A stretch of DNA of 24,516 nt from a virus. The DNA is taken from positions 1-24,516 of IMG/VR virus record IMGVR_UViG_3300025131_000407. One strand, written 5' to 3'. The translations under genes were made by a program, and so were the position numbers. Shown here piece after piece: positions 1 to 4,738 of the stretch (its first letter is position 1; every line of letters begins with the position of its first letter). The notes under the pieces are model-generated. The model worked only from the letters and a program-made list of their open reading frames with translations. It made no database searches and was not told the origin of the DNA.

Positions 1-182
1 TGGCAGGACTCAGGACAGGTAACGCGCTCCACTAATGTAAGGGAGAACATACGCTTACCAGTCCATTTTTTAGCAGTAACAATATTTCCTAATTTCTTGT
101 TATTGCTTCCAGGCTTTAGCAGCTTGAGTTTATGGCTTACAGGGGTCTTGATGCTCTTAGGGTATATAGTTGTCGTTTTCAT
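1..182 (-). CDS. partial hypothetical phage protein with C-terminal-going Cys motif (runs off window)
   Basis: The frame opens at ATG (180-182) and continues to the window edge, so only 60 residues are visible. The start overlaps the TAA of the upstream gene by one base (TAATG), which argues for translational coupling. The visible end reads LTLVERVTCPESC, after a basic N-terminus rich in Lys and Thr. A Leu-Thr-Leu-x-Glu-Arg-x-Thr-Cys-Pro-x-x-Cys stretch is something I associate with a recurrent uncharacterised phage protein family with a Cys cluster, but the decisive downstream residues are outside the window. No function is claimed. The gene is the last visible one of the leftmost minus-strand operon. 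Confidence 0.6.
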   Translation of the reverse strand, partial: MKTTTIYPKSIKTPVSHKLKLLKPGSNNKKLGNIVTAKKWTGKRMFSLTLVERVTCPESC

Positions 183-376
183 TATTCCCCCATCATATTA
201 TCCCACTCTTCATCAATCATACCCGTCATAATAAACTCACGTTGTGATGGTGTGAGTTCGGGCATCACTTTTTGAATGAGGGTGCCACTCTCCCACTCGT
301 TTAGTTGTTCTTGGGTGACAGGGATGTCCTGAGTGCGCTCAATCCCTGTGACGATGCTAGTTCGTGTGATTTTCAT
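182..376 (-). CDS. small conserved phage protein, 64 aa, unknown function
   Basis: The ATG is preceded by AGGA four bases upstream, a usable Shine-Dalgarno sequence. The protein has no Cys, no membrane segment and an acidic C-terminus. Its second half reads LTPSQREFIMTG followed by an acidic EEWD segment. That pattern (proline, Leu-Thr, a hydrophobic helix, then an EEWD-type acidic tail) recalls small phage proteins of unknown function. It is the first gene downstream of repeat copy A, with about 75 nt between the repeat core and the ATG, and is coupled to the gene that runs off the left edge. Function unknown. Confidence 0.7.
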   Translation of the reverse strand: MKITRTSIVTGIERTQDIPVTQEQLNEWESGTLIQKVMPELTPSQREFIMTGMIDEEWDNMMGE

Positions 377-424
377 TATCCTATTCTACATATCTAGCTG
401 TGAGAATAAAGACCTTTTTGAGAA

Positions 425-495
425 AAATTTCGTTCGTAACATGCTGTCAGGGCTAGCTTTATGGGCATCGCGCCGGGCGCAGCCGCCCTAACTCA
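425..495 (-). repeat. operon-boundary repeat, copy A
   Basis: The core CCATAAAGCTAG (minus strand; plus-strand positions 453-464) is preceded by a GC-rich block containing a 5-bp hairpin GGGCG-GCTG-CGCCC. It is followed by a TTACGAACGAAA stretch and an A/T tract. Copies B, C and D carry the same 12-nt core; copy E carries AAAGCTAG. It lies between the 35-aa membrane gene and the 64-aa gene. Role unknown: a terminator, a regulator-binding site or an RNA processing signal are all possible. Confidence 0.75.
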
Positions 496-510
496 TGTTG
501 TAGCCTTGAT

Positions 511-618
511 TTATGCCATTCCCAGGAACCACATTATCCACGCGCAGGACATCATAGTAAATAGACTGCCGCCTGTAAGGAAAAAGAATAACGCCGCTGT
601 TTCTAGTTTTTTATTCAT
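511..618 (-). CDS. 35-residue single-span membrane protein
   Basis: A short frame that starts at ATG (616-618), 13 bases downstream of the CCA end of the tRNA-like RNA, with an AGGT Shine-Dalgarno sequence about 7 bases before the start. The N-terminus is MNKKLETAALFF, followed by a hydrophobic segment of roughly 22 residues with several Met and Trp and one Cys, ending FLGMA. It is probably an inner-membrane peptide. Holin, superinfection exclusion and host-membrane modification are all possible; nothing in the sequence chooses between them. It is cotranscribed with the RNA element upstream and sits just before repeat copy A. Confidence 0.55.
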   Translation of the reverse strand: MNKKLETAALFFFLTGGSLFTMMSCAWIMWFLGMA

Positions 619-631
619 AATAATACCTAAT

Positions 632-716
632 TGGTGGAGACGGTGGGAATCGAACCCACGTCCTAGACAATCCTAAATCTATGAGGGTGTTTGTCTAGTC
701 TAAACCTTTCGTCCCC
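632..716 (-). ncRNA. tmRNA-like tRNA-like domain without an mRNA-like domain
   Basis: On the minus strand, GGGGACG (710-716) pairs with CGTCTCC (636-642) over 7 bp. The third pair is G-U, the identity element for alanyl-tRNA synthetase. A73 and an encoded CCA (632-634) follow. The T arm is canonical: GTGGG, loop TTCGATT, CCCAC (643-659). There is no D stem. Instead GGTTTAGAC follows the acceptor strand, close to the GG(A/T)TTCGAC conserved in tmRNA. A helix CTAGACAA/TTGTCTAG (691-698 with 663-670), equivalent to tmRNA helix 2, is closed by only 20 nt, so no tag frame or pseudoknots fit. No 7-nt anticodon loop on a 5-bp stem can be drawn. It could be a degenerate tmRNA, an alanylated decoy, or an odd tRNA. 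Confidence 0.6.
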
Positions 717-721
717 AAAAC

Positions 722-777
722 GGGGCTATTAGGGGAGGCTGGTCTATGCCATCTGCCTGATTGATCCTAATAGCCCC
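722..777 (-). other. 12-bp perfect RNA hairpin immediately upstream of the tRNA-like domain
   Basis: GGGGCTATTAGG (766-777 read on minus) pairs perfectly with CCTAATAGCCCC (722-733). The 32-nt loop can fold further as AGGC/GCCT and TGG/CCA. The hairpin starts 8 bases after the stop of the 66-aa gene and ends 5 bases (GTTTT) before the acceptor stem of the tRNA-like RNA. It may define the 5' end of that RNA by processing, be part of one larger RNA fold, or act as a weak terminator. Confidence 0.6.
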
Positions 778-785
778 TATGAATA

Positions 786-986
786 CTAGTTTTCCGCGTT
801 ATAAGTGCGCGTAGAATTGTAATCATAGCGCGTATTCCATACCTCAACGATATGCTTACGCTTGCCTTCATTGGTTATTTCACCCTTACGAGTGTCATAA
901 ATGAAGTAAGAGGGGGTAGAACCATTGCCCACCCTTCCCATGATAGCGCGACCATTTACGCGCAAGATGTTGGTGAAATCAAACAT
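786..986 (-). CDS. hypothetical basic phage protein, 66 aa
   Basis: The ATG is preceded by AAGGAG with good spacing, and the gene begins 9 bases after the upstream 105-aa gene. The sequence is polar and slightly basic, with a central run of Lys/Arg (EGKRKHIVEVW) and a Tyr/Asn/Thr-rich C-terminus. The alternation of beta-branched residues suggests a small beta fold. No motif is recognised. It is the second gene of the operon driven by the consensus promoter at 1343-1371, and is followed directly by the structured RNA region. Confidence 0.7.
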   Translation of the reverse strand: MFDFTNILRVNGRAIMGRVGNGSTPSYFIYDTRKGEITNEGKRKHIVEVWNTRYDYNSTRTYNAEN

Positions 987-995
987 ATTTTCTCC

Positions 996-1313
996 TTAGA
1001 GGGTATATGCCAAGTCTTCAATTTTCTTGGCAAGTTTGTTATTAGAGTTGTTTTGACGCACGAAATTCTTGGCTTCCTGCGTAGAATGCCATGCTTGAGA
1101 ATATCCCTTATGCAGGTTATTCCCATTTTCATCCTCACCAACGATGGGCAAGGCTCGCCTCAATTCCTTGTAGGCTTCTAACAGATGCAGCGTTACATCC
1201 GATTCTGCGCCCCTATCAAAATAGGAGCGAGAGAATAGCTGACCCACGATAATCGAGGTAGCCTGAATCCCGAGATCAGTATTTCTCAGGGGTGGACAAA
1301 GGTTGTGTTCCAT
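996..1313 (-). CDS. hypothetical phage protein, 105 aa (Acb2/Tad1-sized, helical)
   Basis: The ATG at 1313 is preceded by AGGAGA and a 30-nt leader from a consensus sigma70 promoter, so this is one of the few early genes here with a conventional leader. N-terminal MEHNLCPPLRN is followed by an Ile/Val-rich segment, then a mostly helical region with LLEAYKELRRALPI and a C-terminal EEAKNFVRQNN-like basic helix. The size and the pattern of short helices recall small phage proteins of the anti-CBASS nucleotide-sponge type, but I see no residue pattern that establishes this and treat it only as a guess. Function unknown. Confidence 0.7.
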   Translation of the reverse strand: MEHNLCPPLRNTDLGIQATSIIVGQLFSRSYFDRGAESDVTLHLLEAYKELRRALPIVGEDENGNNLHKGYSQAWHSTQEAKNFVRQNNSNNKLAKKIEDLAYTL

Positions 1314-1342
1314 ACACAGTTCTCCTGTAAAAGTAAAAGGAT

Positions 1343-1371
1343 ATTATAGCATGTCTGGGGGTGGCTGTCAA
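1343..1371 (-). promoter_or_regulatory. consensus sigma70 promoter
   Basis: The minus strand reads TTGACA (1366-1371), a 17-nt spacer, then TATAAT (1343-1348), with TG one base before the -10. This matches consensus at all twelve positions and should be a very strong early promoter for the 105-aa and 66-aa genes and the RNA element. Unlike the other early promoters here, it leaves a leader of about 24-30 nt with a Shine-Dalgarno sequence. Confidence 0.9.
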
Positions 1372-1394
1372 GCATACGTTCCATTTTTTTTATT

Positions 1395-1447
1395 TTCGTT
1401 GTAAGTGGTTGTGGTTACTAGCTTTGCAGCGGTCGCCCCGGCCCGCC
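1395..1447 (-). repeat. operon-boundary repeat, copy E (divergent copy)
   Basis: The minus strand carries a GC-rich block with a GCCGGGGCGACC stretch, then GCAAAGCTAGTAA, then TTACAACGAAAA and an A tract. The core is shortened to AAAGCTAG (1418-1425), lacking the CCAT of copies A-D, but order and spacing of the parts are the same. GCGG/CCGC can close a 4-bp stem around the GC block. It lies between the 29-aa membrane gene and the consensus promoter. Confidence 0.65.
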
Positions 1448-1537
1448 TTACTTCAGGATAGCCACCGTCCAGGAAGCGATAACGAGAACCCATAGCGCGA
1501 AGCTACTAAGGAAGCGATCTATTTCTTTATTGCTCAT
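1448..1537 (-). CDS. 29-residue membrane peptide
   Basis: Starts at ATG 1535-1537, overlapping the TAA of the upstream 96-aa gene by one base (TAATG). The N-terminus MSNKEIDRFLSSF is amphipathic, followed by about 16 hydrophobic residues with two Trp and a C-terminal Lys, consistent with one N-in membrane span. The tight coupling and membrane profile support expression. Function unknown. Confidence 0.5.
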   Translation of the reverse strand: MSNKEIDRFLSSFALWVLVIASWTVAILK

Positions 1538-1827
1538 TATTCCTCGAACCATGGAGTCTGTCCATGATCATAACACCATTGCAGATAATCCACAGAGGGA
1601 TATCCCAAATGGTAACGAGTATTTGCTGTTTCTACAAAACGCCCATTACGCTCACAGATAACAGAGGTAGTAACACTCTCACCATCCTCGAATCCAGGGT
1701 GACCATGAACCTCACCACGGATCTTATACGTTTGGAGTTCTGGAGCTTGATATGGGGTAAGCTGATTACCCGCAACAATACTCCAGTTCTCAATACCAAC
1801 AACGCCAGAACCAGTATAGACACTCAT
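1537..1827 (-). CDS. hypothetical phage protein, 96 aa
   Basis: Start and stop are both locked by overlaps: its ATG overlaps the stop of the 160-aa gene (ATGA) and its TAA overlaps the ATG of the 29-aa peptide. The sequence is rich in beta-formers with Gly turns. It contains the phrases YKIRGEVHGHPGFEDGE and VICERNGRFVETANTRYHLG, suggesting a small beta-barrel or beta-sandwich, and ends in an acidic Trp-containing tail (QTPWFEE). I do not recognise a named family. It is the second gene of the operon started by the promoter at 2317-2344. Confidence 0.75.
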   Translation of the reverse strand: MSVYTGSGVVGIENWSIVAGNQLTPYQAPELQTYKIRGEVHGHPGFEDGESVTTSVICERNGRFVETANTRYHLGYPSVDYLQWCYDHGQTPWFEE

Positions 1828-2309
1828 CAGTTCGCCTCCATTTCCTTGTATTCATCCCAATCGTTTTCACTCAAGCGAGGATCAAGACCACATTGTTTTC
1901 GCATGGTTTCCGCTTCATCCAATTCCATCTCCCCATTAGCCATGCAAACAGCCTCAACCCATGGAAGAACAACTTGCATACCCCAGCGAGCTTTCTTATG
2001 CGCCATCTCATCCTCAGGGAAATCCTGTGCCGCATCCATCAAATGAGTGTGGATCTTGATTGCAGCCTTAGAAATTTGCTCTGCCATCGCAAAATCGACA
2101 ACGGTGATTTGATCTTTGTTGCTGGTATAATCCTCATTAGGAATTTGAGGGAGAATAGCCTCAACAACCCAATCAAAAATGGCATCTGTAAACTGCTTTG
2201 GGTCAACGTTGAACCCAGGGCAGTTTGGGCCTTCAATACTCAGCATCCCGAAAAACAGGTGCATATCATGTGGGGACTGGTGAATTTGGATTGTATTAGG
2301 TGTCTTCAT
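1827..2309 (-). CDS. hypothetical acidic phage protein, 160 aa
   Basis: The frame is open further upstream to 2381, but the sigma70 promoter TTGACA-N16-TATGAT lies inside that extension. The start is therefore taken at the ATG 7 bases below the -10 (MKTPNTIQIH). The protein has an N-terminal beta/hydrophobic part containing MHLFFGMLSIEG, then a helical acidic C-terminal half with EMELDEAETMRKQ and an acidic end. One Cys-Pro and scattered Cys do not form a metal-site pattern. Function unknown. It is first gene of a three-gene operon with the 96-aa and 29-aa genes. Confidence 0.75.
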   Translation of the reverse strand: MKTPNTIQIHQSPHDMHLFFGMLSIEGPNCPGFNVDPKQFTDAIFDWVVEAILPQIPNEDYTSNKDQITVVDFAMAEQISKAAIKIHTHLMDAAQDFPEDEMAHKKARWGMQVVLPWVEAVCMANGEMELDEAETMRKQCGLDPRLSENDWDEYKEMEAN

Positions 2310-2316
2310 GCCCCCT

Positions 2317-2344
2317 ATCATAAAGCATTTGCGGACCCTGTCAA
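2317..2344 (-). promoter_or_regulatory. early sigma70 promoter with start codon 7 nt below the -10
   Basis: The minus strand reads TTGACA (2339-2344), 16-nt spacer, TATGAT (2317-2322), then 7 bases to the ATG of the 160-aa gene. Transcription would begin at or within a base or two of the ATG, giving a leaderless or nearly leaderless mRNA. Repeat copy B lies just upstream. Confidence 0.8.
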
Positions 2345-2437
2345 GCAAGGGATCTATATTTTTGAAAAAACTTTGGTTCATAAGGTGTTGTTATCACTAG
2401 CTTTATGGGCCTCGCCCCGGCGCGACCCGCTCTAAAT
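2345..2437 (-). repeat. operon-boundary repeat, copy B
   Basis: Core CCATAAAGCTAG at 2397-2408, preceded on the minus strand by a GC block containing GTCGCGCCGGGGCGAGG. It is followed by GATAACAAC, AAAGTTTTTTCAAAAA and then the TTGACA of the next promoter. It is the clearest example of the whole module: GC block, core, ACAAC, A/T tract, promoter. Confidence 0.8.
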
Positions 2438-2463
2438 ACCTGTCCAGAAACGACTTGAGCCTA

Positions 2464-2751
2464 TCACATTTCCGAATATGTGCCACCATAGGGGGAGGGA
2501 TCATCGTCCCACTGCGAGAAATAATCCTCGCATCCTAATTCCATAGCATCAGCCATAGGATCATCATGCTCAGGGTAAATATGATCATCCTCGTGGAAAT
2601 GGCAAACCTCATCCTCCTCGTTATCAGTAAAGTAGAAATAAGCTGTATCATCCACCACTGATTTATCAACGCCAATCGTATCAGCGATTTCAGAGTAAGT
2701 GAGGTTTGAGCTTTCTAAGAGAGCGATGATAACTTGTTTTTGGTTCTTCAT
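2464..2751 (-). CDS. small HTH-like protein with strongly acidic His/Asp tail, 95 aa
   Basis: A TTG 12 bases further upstream could serve as start, but the ATG right after the upstream TAA (TAATATG) is preferred. Residues 1-45 contain a plausible helix-turn-helix: LESSNLTYSEIADTIGVDKS, the pattern of a short DNA-reading domain. The rest is dominated by Asp, Glu and His (EEDEVCHFHEDDHIYPEHDD), ending in a Pro/Gly-Tyr-rich segment. The acidic half could mimic DNA or bind divalent metals; both are inference. The start MKNQKQVI shares NQKQVI with the 66-aa protein at 3264-3464, hinting at a common N-terminal module. Last gene of its operon, followed by repeat B. Confidence 0.7.
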   Translation of the reverse strand: MKNQKQVIIALLESSNLTYSEIADTIGVDKSVVDDTAYFYFTDNEEDEVCHFHEDDHIYPEHDDPMADAMELGCEDYFSQWDDDPSPYGGTYSEM

Positions 2752-2752
2752 A

Positions 2753-2848
2753 TTAGGTTCCAATTATAGCGCAGAGAGCGAGCAAGAGCAACAGTGTGAT
2801 CCCAAGAAATTTCAATTCGTCCACAGATCTCCACTCATGCAATGGCAT
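2753..2848 (-). CDS. 31-residue membrane peptide
   Basis: The ATG (2846-2848) overlaps the TGA of the 45-aa gene (TGATG), so coupling sets the start. The peptide is MPLHEWRSVDELKF followed by a run of Leu/Ile/Ala (LGITLLLLLALCAIIG), one membrane span with N-terminal charge. The same frame is open upstream as far as a TTG, but that extension would overlap most of the 45-aa gene and is not favoured. Function unknown. Confidence 0.55.
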   Translation of the reverse strand: MPLHEWRSVDELKFLGITLLLLLALCAIIGT

Positions 2849-2985
2849 CAATTCACCACCCGCATAATCATGGCTACCGCAGCAAAAATACAAAGGCCCG
2901 AGAGGATTATCAGAGTAGTGCCTACCACTAATTCCTTCCACATCGTAGGCTCGCAAACGTTGTAACGCTTGTATGGGTTATGCAT
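2848..2985 (-). CDS. 45-residue membrane protein
   Basis: Starts at ATG 2983-2985, overlapping the end of the DUF2958 gene by 8 bases; ends TGATG with the next gene. The N-terminal 18 residues are basic and polar (MHNPYKRYNVCEPTMWKE), followed by about 22 hydrophobic residues (LVVGTTLIILSGLCIFAAVA) and a short basic tail (MRVVN). This is a single membrane span. The neat double overlap and the membrane profile make this frame more believable than the overlapping longer frame that starts at TTG. Function unknown. Confidence 0.6.
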   Translation of the reverse strand: MHNPYKRYNVCEPTMWKELVVGTTLIILSGLCIFAAVAMIMRVVN

Positions 2986-3280
2986 ACTTCACAATCTCCT
3001 CATTCTCAAAAAAGATGTCGCGCTCAATACCTATGCCAAGCGGACCCTTGACAGACTCAAGTTCAGAGAGCCAGAAATAGCCCCATTCCTTTTCATGACC
3101 ATCGACCAAGCCATAAAACAGCCAGTCTCCGCTTCCCTTCTCTTCGCCTTCCATGACATACCAAGTCCATGATCCGCAAGGATCAAAGAACTTGCAAACA
3201 AACTTTTGTGGTCCTTCTTGCTCTTGTGAGGTATACAGAGCGGGGATTTTCTTTTTGAGTGCTTCAGTTAGAAGTTTCAT
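2978..3280 (-). CDS. DUF2958-type protein, 100 aa
   Basis: I take the start at the ATG giving MKLLTEALKKKIPALY, which matches the usual beginning of DUF2958 proteins; an open extension to 3334 runs through the upstream gene and is unlikely. Further family features are visible: KFFDPCGSWTWYVMEGE, LFYGLVDGHEKEWGYF and LSELESVKGPLGIGIERDIFF. DUF2958 proteins occur in phages, plasmids and conjugative elements and their biochemical role is unknown. The gene overlaps the 66-aa gene upstream by 17 bases and the 45-aa gene downstream by 8 bases, so it is embedded in a five-gene operon. Confidence 0.9.
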   Translation of the reverse strand: MKLLTEALKKKIPALYTSQEQEGPQKFVCKFFDPCGSWTWYVMEGEEKGSGDWLFYGLVDGHEKEWGYFWLSELESVKGPLGIGIERDIFFENEEIVKYA

Positions 3281-3464
3281 AGTTCGCCTCTTCAATTGGC
3301 TCATGCCTACCCATGAAACCTTCTGCCATCCCAAAAAGCAATTCGTGGTGATCCTCTTGGCAATTTAGGCCACTAAGATATCCCTTGATATAATAAATGA
3401 ACAGAGGGTTCTCACACGCCTCAGCGATAACTTGTTTTTGGTTGCTGATTTCTTCGATTTCCAT
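3264..3464 (-). CDS. hypothetical phage protein, 66 aa
   Basis: Start set by the promoter TGGACA-N17-TAAGAT, whose -10 ends 7 bases before this ATG; the frame is open upstream but that part would not be transcribed from this promoter. There is no Shine-Dalgarno sequence, in line with a leaderless mRNA. The protein is mixed helix, with EEISNQKQVIAEACENP near the N-terminus, a FIYYIKGYLSGL hydrophobic segment and an acidic Met/Gly/His tail. NQKQVI recurs in the last gene of the same operon. Function unknown. Confidence 0.7.
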   Translation of the reverse strand: MEIEEISNQKQVIAEACENPLFIYYIKGYLSGLNCQEDHHELLFGMAEGFMGRHEPIEEANYETSN

Positions 3465-3471
3465 GGTGTAT

Positions 3472-3500
3472 ATCTTAGCAGGTTTCGATGGCCTTGTCCA
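3472..3500 (-). promoter_or_regulatory. early sigma70 promoter embedded in the upstream gene end (leaderless start)
   Basis: The minus strand reads TGGACA (3495-3500), 17-nt spacer, TAAGAT (3472-3477), 7 bases, ATG. The stop codon of the 81-aa gene (TAA) forms the first three bases of the -10. The final stretch before the ATG (ATACACC) matches the one at two other early promoters (ATACAC). Confidence 0.7.
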
Positions 3501-3720
3501 GTTGTTTTCCAAAAGATTTGTTCGCTTCTGCGAGCGTATCATGGGTAGACACGAACTCCCACATTGCACCACGAAGGATCTCTACATCGTAGATCTCACG
3601 CGCAGTTCTCGTTTCGCTATCCCAAGCAGTATGATGCTTGATTGCGAGCATGGGAGGAACTAGCCCCCCGAGGCACAAGGCTTTTATGATTTTTTTATTC
3701 TTCAACTTCTGGATCTCCAT
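3475..3720 (-). CDS. hypothetical phage protein, 81 aa
   Basis: Starts at an ATG inside the 27-residue gene in another frame (26-base overlap), so translation is probably coupled to it. The N-terminus is basic (MEIQKLKNKKIIKALCLGG), followed by AIKHHTAWDSETR and a helical C-terminal half (STHDTLAEANKSFGKQLDKA). The WDSETR stretch is preceded by His-His but does not form a recognised catalytic pattern. It shares the promoter at 3785-3813. Function unknown. Confidence 0.65.
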   Translation of the reverse strand: MEIQKLKNKKIIKALCLGGLVPPMLAIKHHTAWDSETRTAREIYDVEILRGAMWEFVSTHDTLAEANKSFGKQLDKAIETC

Positions 3721-3778
3721 GCATGAAATCTTCCCACCAATTTTCTTCGAACCATTCCCAAACTTCGTCTTCGTTCAT
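3695..3778 (-). CDS. 27-residue Trp-rich, highly acidic peptide
   Basis: Starts 6 bases below the -10 of an early promoter, with no Shine-Dalgarno sequence. The sequence begins MNEDEVWEWFEENWWEDF and has 12 acidic residues and 4 Trp in 27, with no Lys or Arg. Its position as the first gene on a strong early promoter suggests a real product rather than a leader. Acidic aromatic peptides can act by DNA mimicry or by occupying a basic groove of a host protein; this is inference. Overlaps the 81-aa gene. Confidence 0.55.
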   Translation of the reverse strand: MNEDEVWEWFEENWWEDFMHGDPEVEE

Positions 3779-3784
3779 GTGTAT

Positions 3785-3813
3785 ATTAGAGCGTATCAGC
3801 CTGATACTTTCAA
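3785..3813 (-). promoter_or_regulatory. early sigma70 promoter (leaderless start)
   Basis: The minus strand reads TTGAAA (3808-3813), 17-nt spacer, TCTAAT (3785-3790), then ATACAC and the ATG of the 27-aa gene. The spacer holds the inverted repeat GTATCAG-GCT-GATAC-like (GTATCAGGCTGATAC), a possible operator. Confidence 0.8.
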
Positions 3814-3893
3814 GGGTTTTTTTAAAATAGTTTTCGGTCGTAAGATACTAAGACTACTAGCTTTATGGAGGTTGCCGCCGGGGATCAAGGAAA
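3814..3893 (-). repeat. operon-boundary repeat, copy C
   Basis: Core CCATAAAGCTAG at 3857-3868, preceded on the minus strand by a GC block (GATCCCCGGCGGCAACC) and followed by TAGTCTTAG, TTACGACCGAAAA, an A/T tract and then the TTGAAA promoter. It starts a few bases after the stop of the 167-aa nuclease-like gene. Confidence 0.8.
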
Positions 3894-3899
3894 AATTCC

Positions 3900-4403
3900 C
3901 TAAATAGCAGCAGTAACCCAAATCGACCACGTAGGATAAATGCGAGAAACAGCCTCGTTAAAGAAATCTTGCAAGTTACAGATTTTATGTTTCTTAGTTT
4001 TTAAGTTTAAGAACAAAAACTTGTAATTGCTTTTAAGTGTTTCTGCGTTTTCCTTTTCTTTTTGTGTTAAGGTAAAGCCTAGCCCCGTAAAATCCTCTCC
4101 GATATTTTTTCGTCTATCCTTTCCCGCTGTTTTTAGCTCAAACAACGTGGGGCATCCCTTGGTTGGGATAGATTTGATTAACTCACTTCGGTTGTTGAGC
4201 AGCCCCTCCTCTCCCTTTTTGATCAGATCAAACGCTCTATGATTAACAATTTTCCCATGATGAGCGAAAGCGGAAACAATGTTATCCCTCTGTTTTGGGG
4301 TAGGTCGGATGTATCCTAGATCACAAAGAACCTCCCAAGAGTCTTGCTCGCCTTGCTTCCCAGCTTCGTAACCCGTAACTGCTTTTGTCCTGGTCTTTTC
4401 CAT
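3900..4403 (-). CDS. putative nuclease-like protein with E-x-K motif, 167 aa
   Basis: Start taken at MEKTRTKAVTGYEAG because the ATG falls 6 bases below the -10, exactly as at two other early promoters; a frame-compatible ATG 18 bases upstream lies inside the promoter. The middle contains LFELKTAGKDRRKN, in which E-x-K followed by basic residues resembles the active-site strand of PD-(D/E)xK nucleases; an upstream acidic partner could be the Glu or Asp of RAFDLIKKGEEG. The C-terminal part contains GLGFTLTQKEKENAE, a FLFLNLKTKKHK strand and a YPTWSIW end. The family may be related to restriction-type nucleases, but I cannot name it. The only gene between repeats C and D. Confidence 0.7.
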   Translation of the reverse strand: MEKTRTKAVTGYEAGKQGEQDSWEVLCDLGYIRPTPKQRDNIVSAFAHHGKIVNHRAFDLIKKGEEGLLNNRSELIKSIPTKGCPTLFELKTAGKDRRKNIGEDFTGLGFTLTQKEKENAETLKSNYKFLFLNLKTKKHKICNLQDFFNEAVSRIYPTWSIWVTAAI

Positions 4404-4409
4404 GTGTAT

Positions 4410-4438
4410 ATGATCAGGCATTTGGCGTAGAGTTTCAA
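4410..4438 (-). promoter_or_regulatory. early promoter, weak -10 (leaderless start)
   Basis: The minus strand reads TTGAAA (4433-4438), 17-nt spacer, GATCAT (4410-4415), ATACAC, ATG. Spacing is identical to the promoters at 3785 and 5214, and ATACAC is shared, but the hexamer matches TATAAT at only four positions, so this may need an activator. Confidence 0.6.
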
Positions 4439-4518
4439 GCCTTTTTACAAAAAACTTTGAAGCTTAAGTTGTTAGTATTACTAGCTTTATGGTGAAATTC
4501 CCGGCGACCCCCCGCTAT
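4439..4518 (-). repeat. operon-boundary repeat, copy D
   Basis: Core CCATAAAGCTAG at 4481-4492, followed on the minus strand by TAATACTAACAAC, AAAGTTTTTTGTAAAAAGG and TTGAAA. It is preceded by a GC block containing GGGGGGTCGCCGGG directly after the stop of the 35-aa gene. Confidence 0.8.
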
Positions 4519-4626
4519 TCAGTCCGCAAGTACCCTATTGATGAGCCTACGCAAACCCTTGGAGATGCCAGGGCGAGCGAGCATTTTCTTGAGAGCTGCA
4601 ACCAACTTTTCGTCTTTAGTCTTCAT
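4519..4626 (-). CDS. 35-residue basic helical peptide
   Basis: ATG at 4624-4626, downstream of the terminator-like hairpin; an AAAGGG about 15 bases upstream is too far to be a convincing Shine-Dalgarno sequence. The sequence starts MKTKDEKLVAALKKMLARP and ends LRRLINRVLAD. It is basic, Leu-rich and probably helical. KLVAA superficially resembles a tmRNA proteolysis tag, but the frame continues 25 residues beyond it. Function unknown; it could be spurious. Confidence 0.4.
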   Translation of the reverse strand: MKTKDEKLVAALKKMLARPGISKGLRRLINRVLAD

Positions 4627-4650
4627 GCTAGTATTAAACACCCTTTGAAA

Positions 4651-4733
4651 GAAAAAAGCAAGATAAAACATCGAATCCTGTCGTGATTCCTAGCTGGCCA
4701 AGCTAGACAACAGCAGCAGATGTTTTATCTTGC
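4651..4733 (-). terminator. long-stem Rho-independent terminator after the second tRNA-like RNA
   Basis: The minus strand carries a perfect 15-bp inverted repeat: GCAAGATAAAACATC (4719-4733) and its complement (4658-4672), immediately followed by a run of six T. The 46-nt loop can fold further by CTGTTGT/ACGACAG and CTAGCT/AGCTAG, or alternatively by GAATC/GATTC. The repeat begins 5-6 bases after the 3' end of the tRNA-like RNA, so it probably ends that transcript. The stem is AT-rich and unusually long, and may also be processed. Confidence 0.65.
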
Positions 4734-4738
4734 AGTAA

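Noticed and set aside
632-716. Ordinary Leu/Ser-type tRNA with long variable arm
   Set aside because: No D stem and no 5-bp stem with 7-nt anticodon loop can be drawn; the long helix adjoins the T arm as in tmRNA.
852-1181. 109-codon open frame on the plus strand
   Set aside because: Antisense to two minus-strand genes with proper Shine-Dalgarno starts; no coding-like composition.
1893-2435. 180-codon open frame on the plus strand
   Set aside because: It is antisense to the 160-aa minus-strand gene, lacks a Shine-Dalgarno sequence and runs through promoter and repeat B.
2753-2956. 67-codon frame starting at TTG
   Set aside because: It covers the 45-aa membrane gene that starts at ATG with stop-start overlaps; only its C-terminal 31 residues from the coupled ATG are kept.
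4519-4626. KLVAA in the 35-aa frame as a tmRNA degradation tag
   Set aside because: The frame continues 25 residues past KLVAA before its stop, so it cannot end as a proteolysis tag, and no tmRNA 5' end surrounds it.
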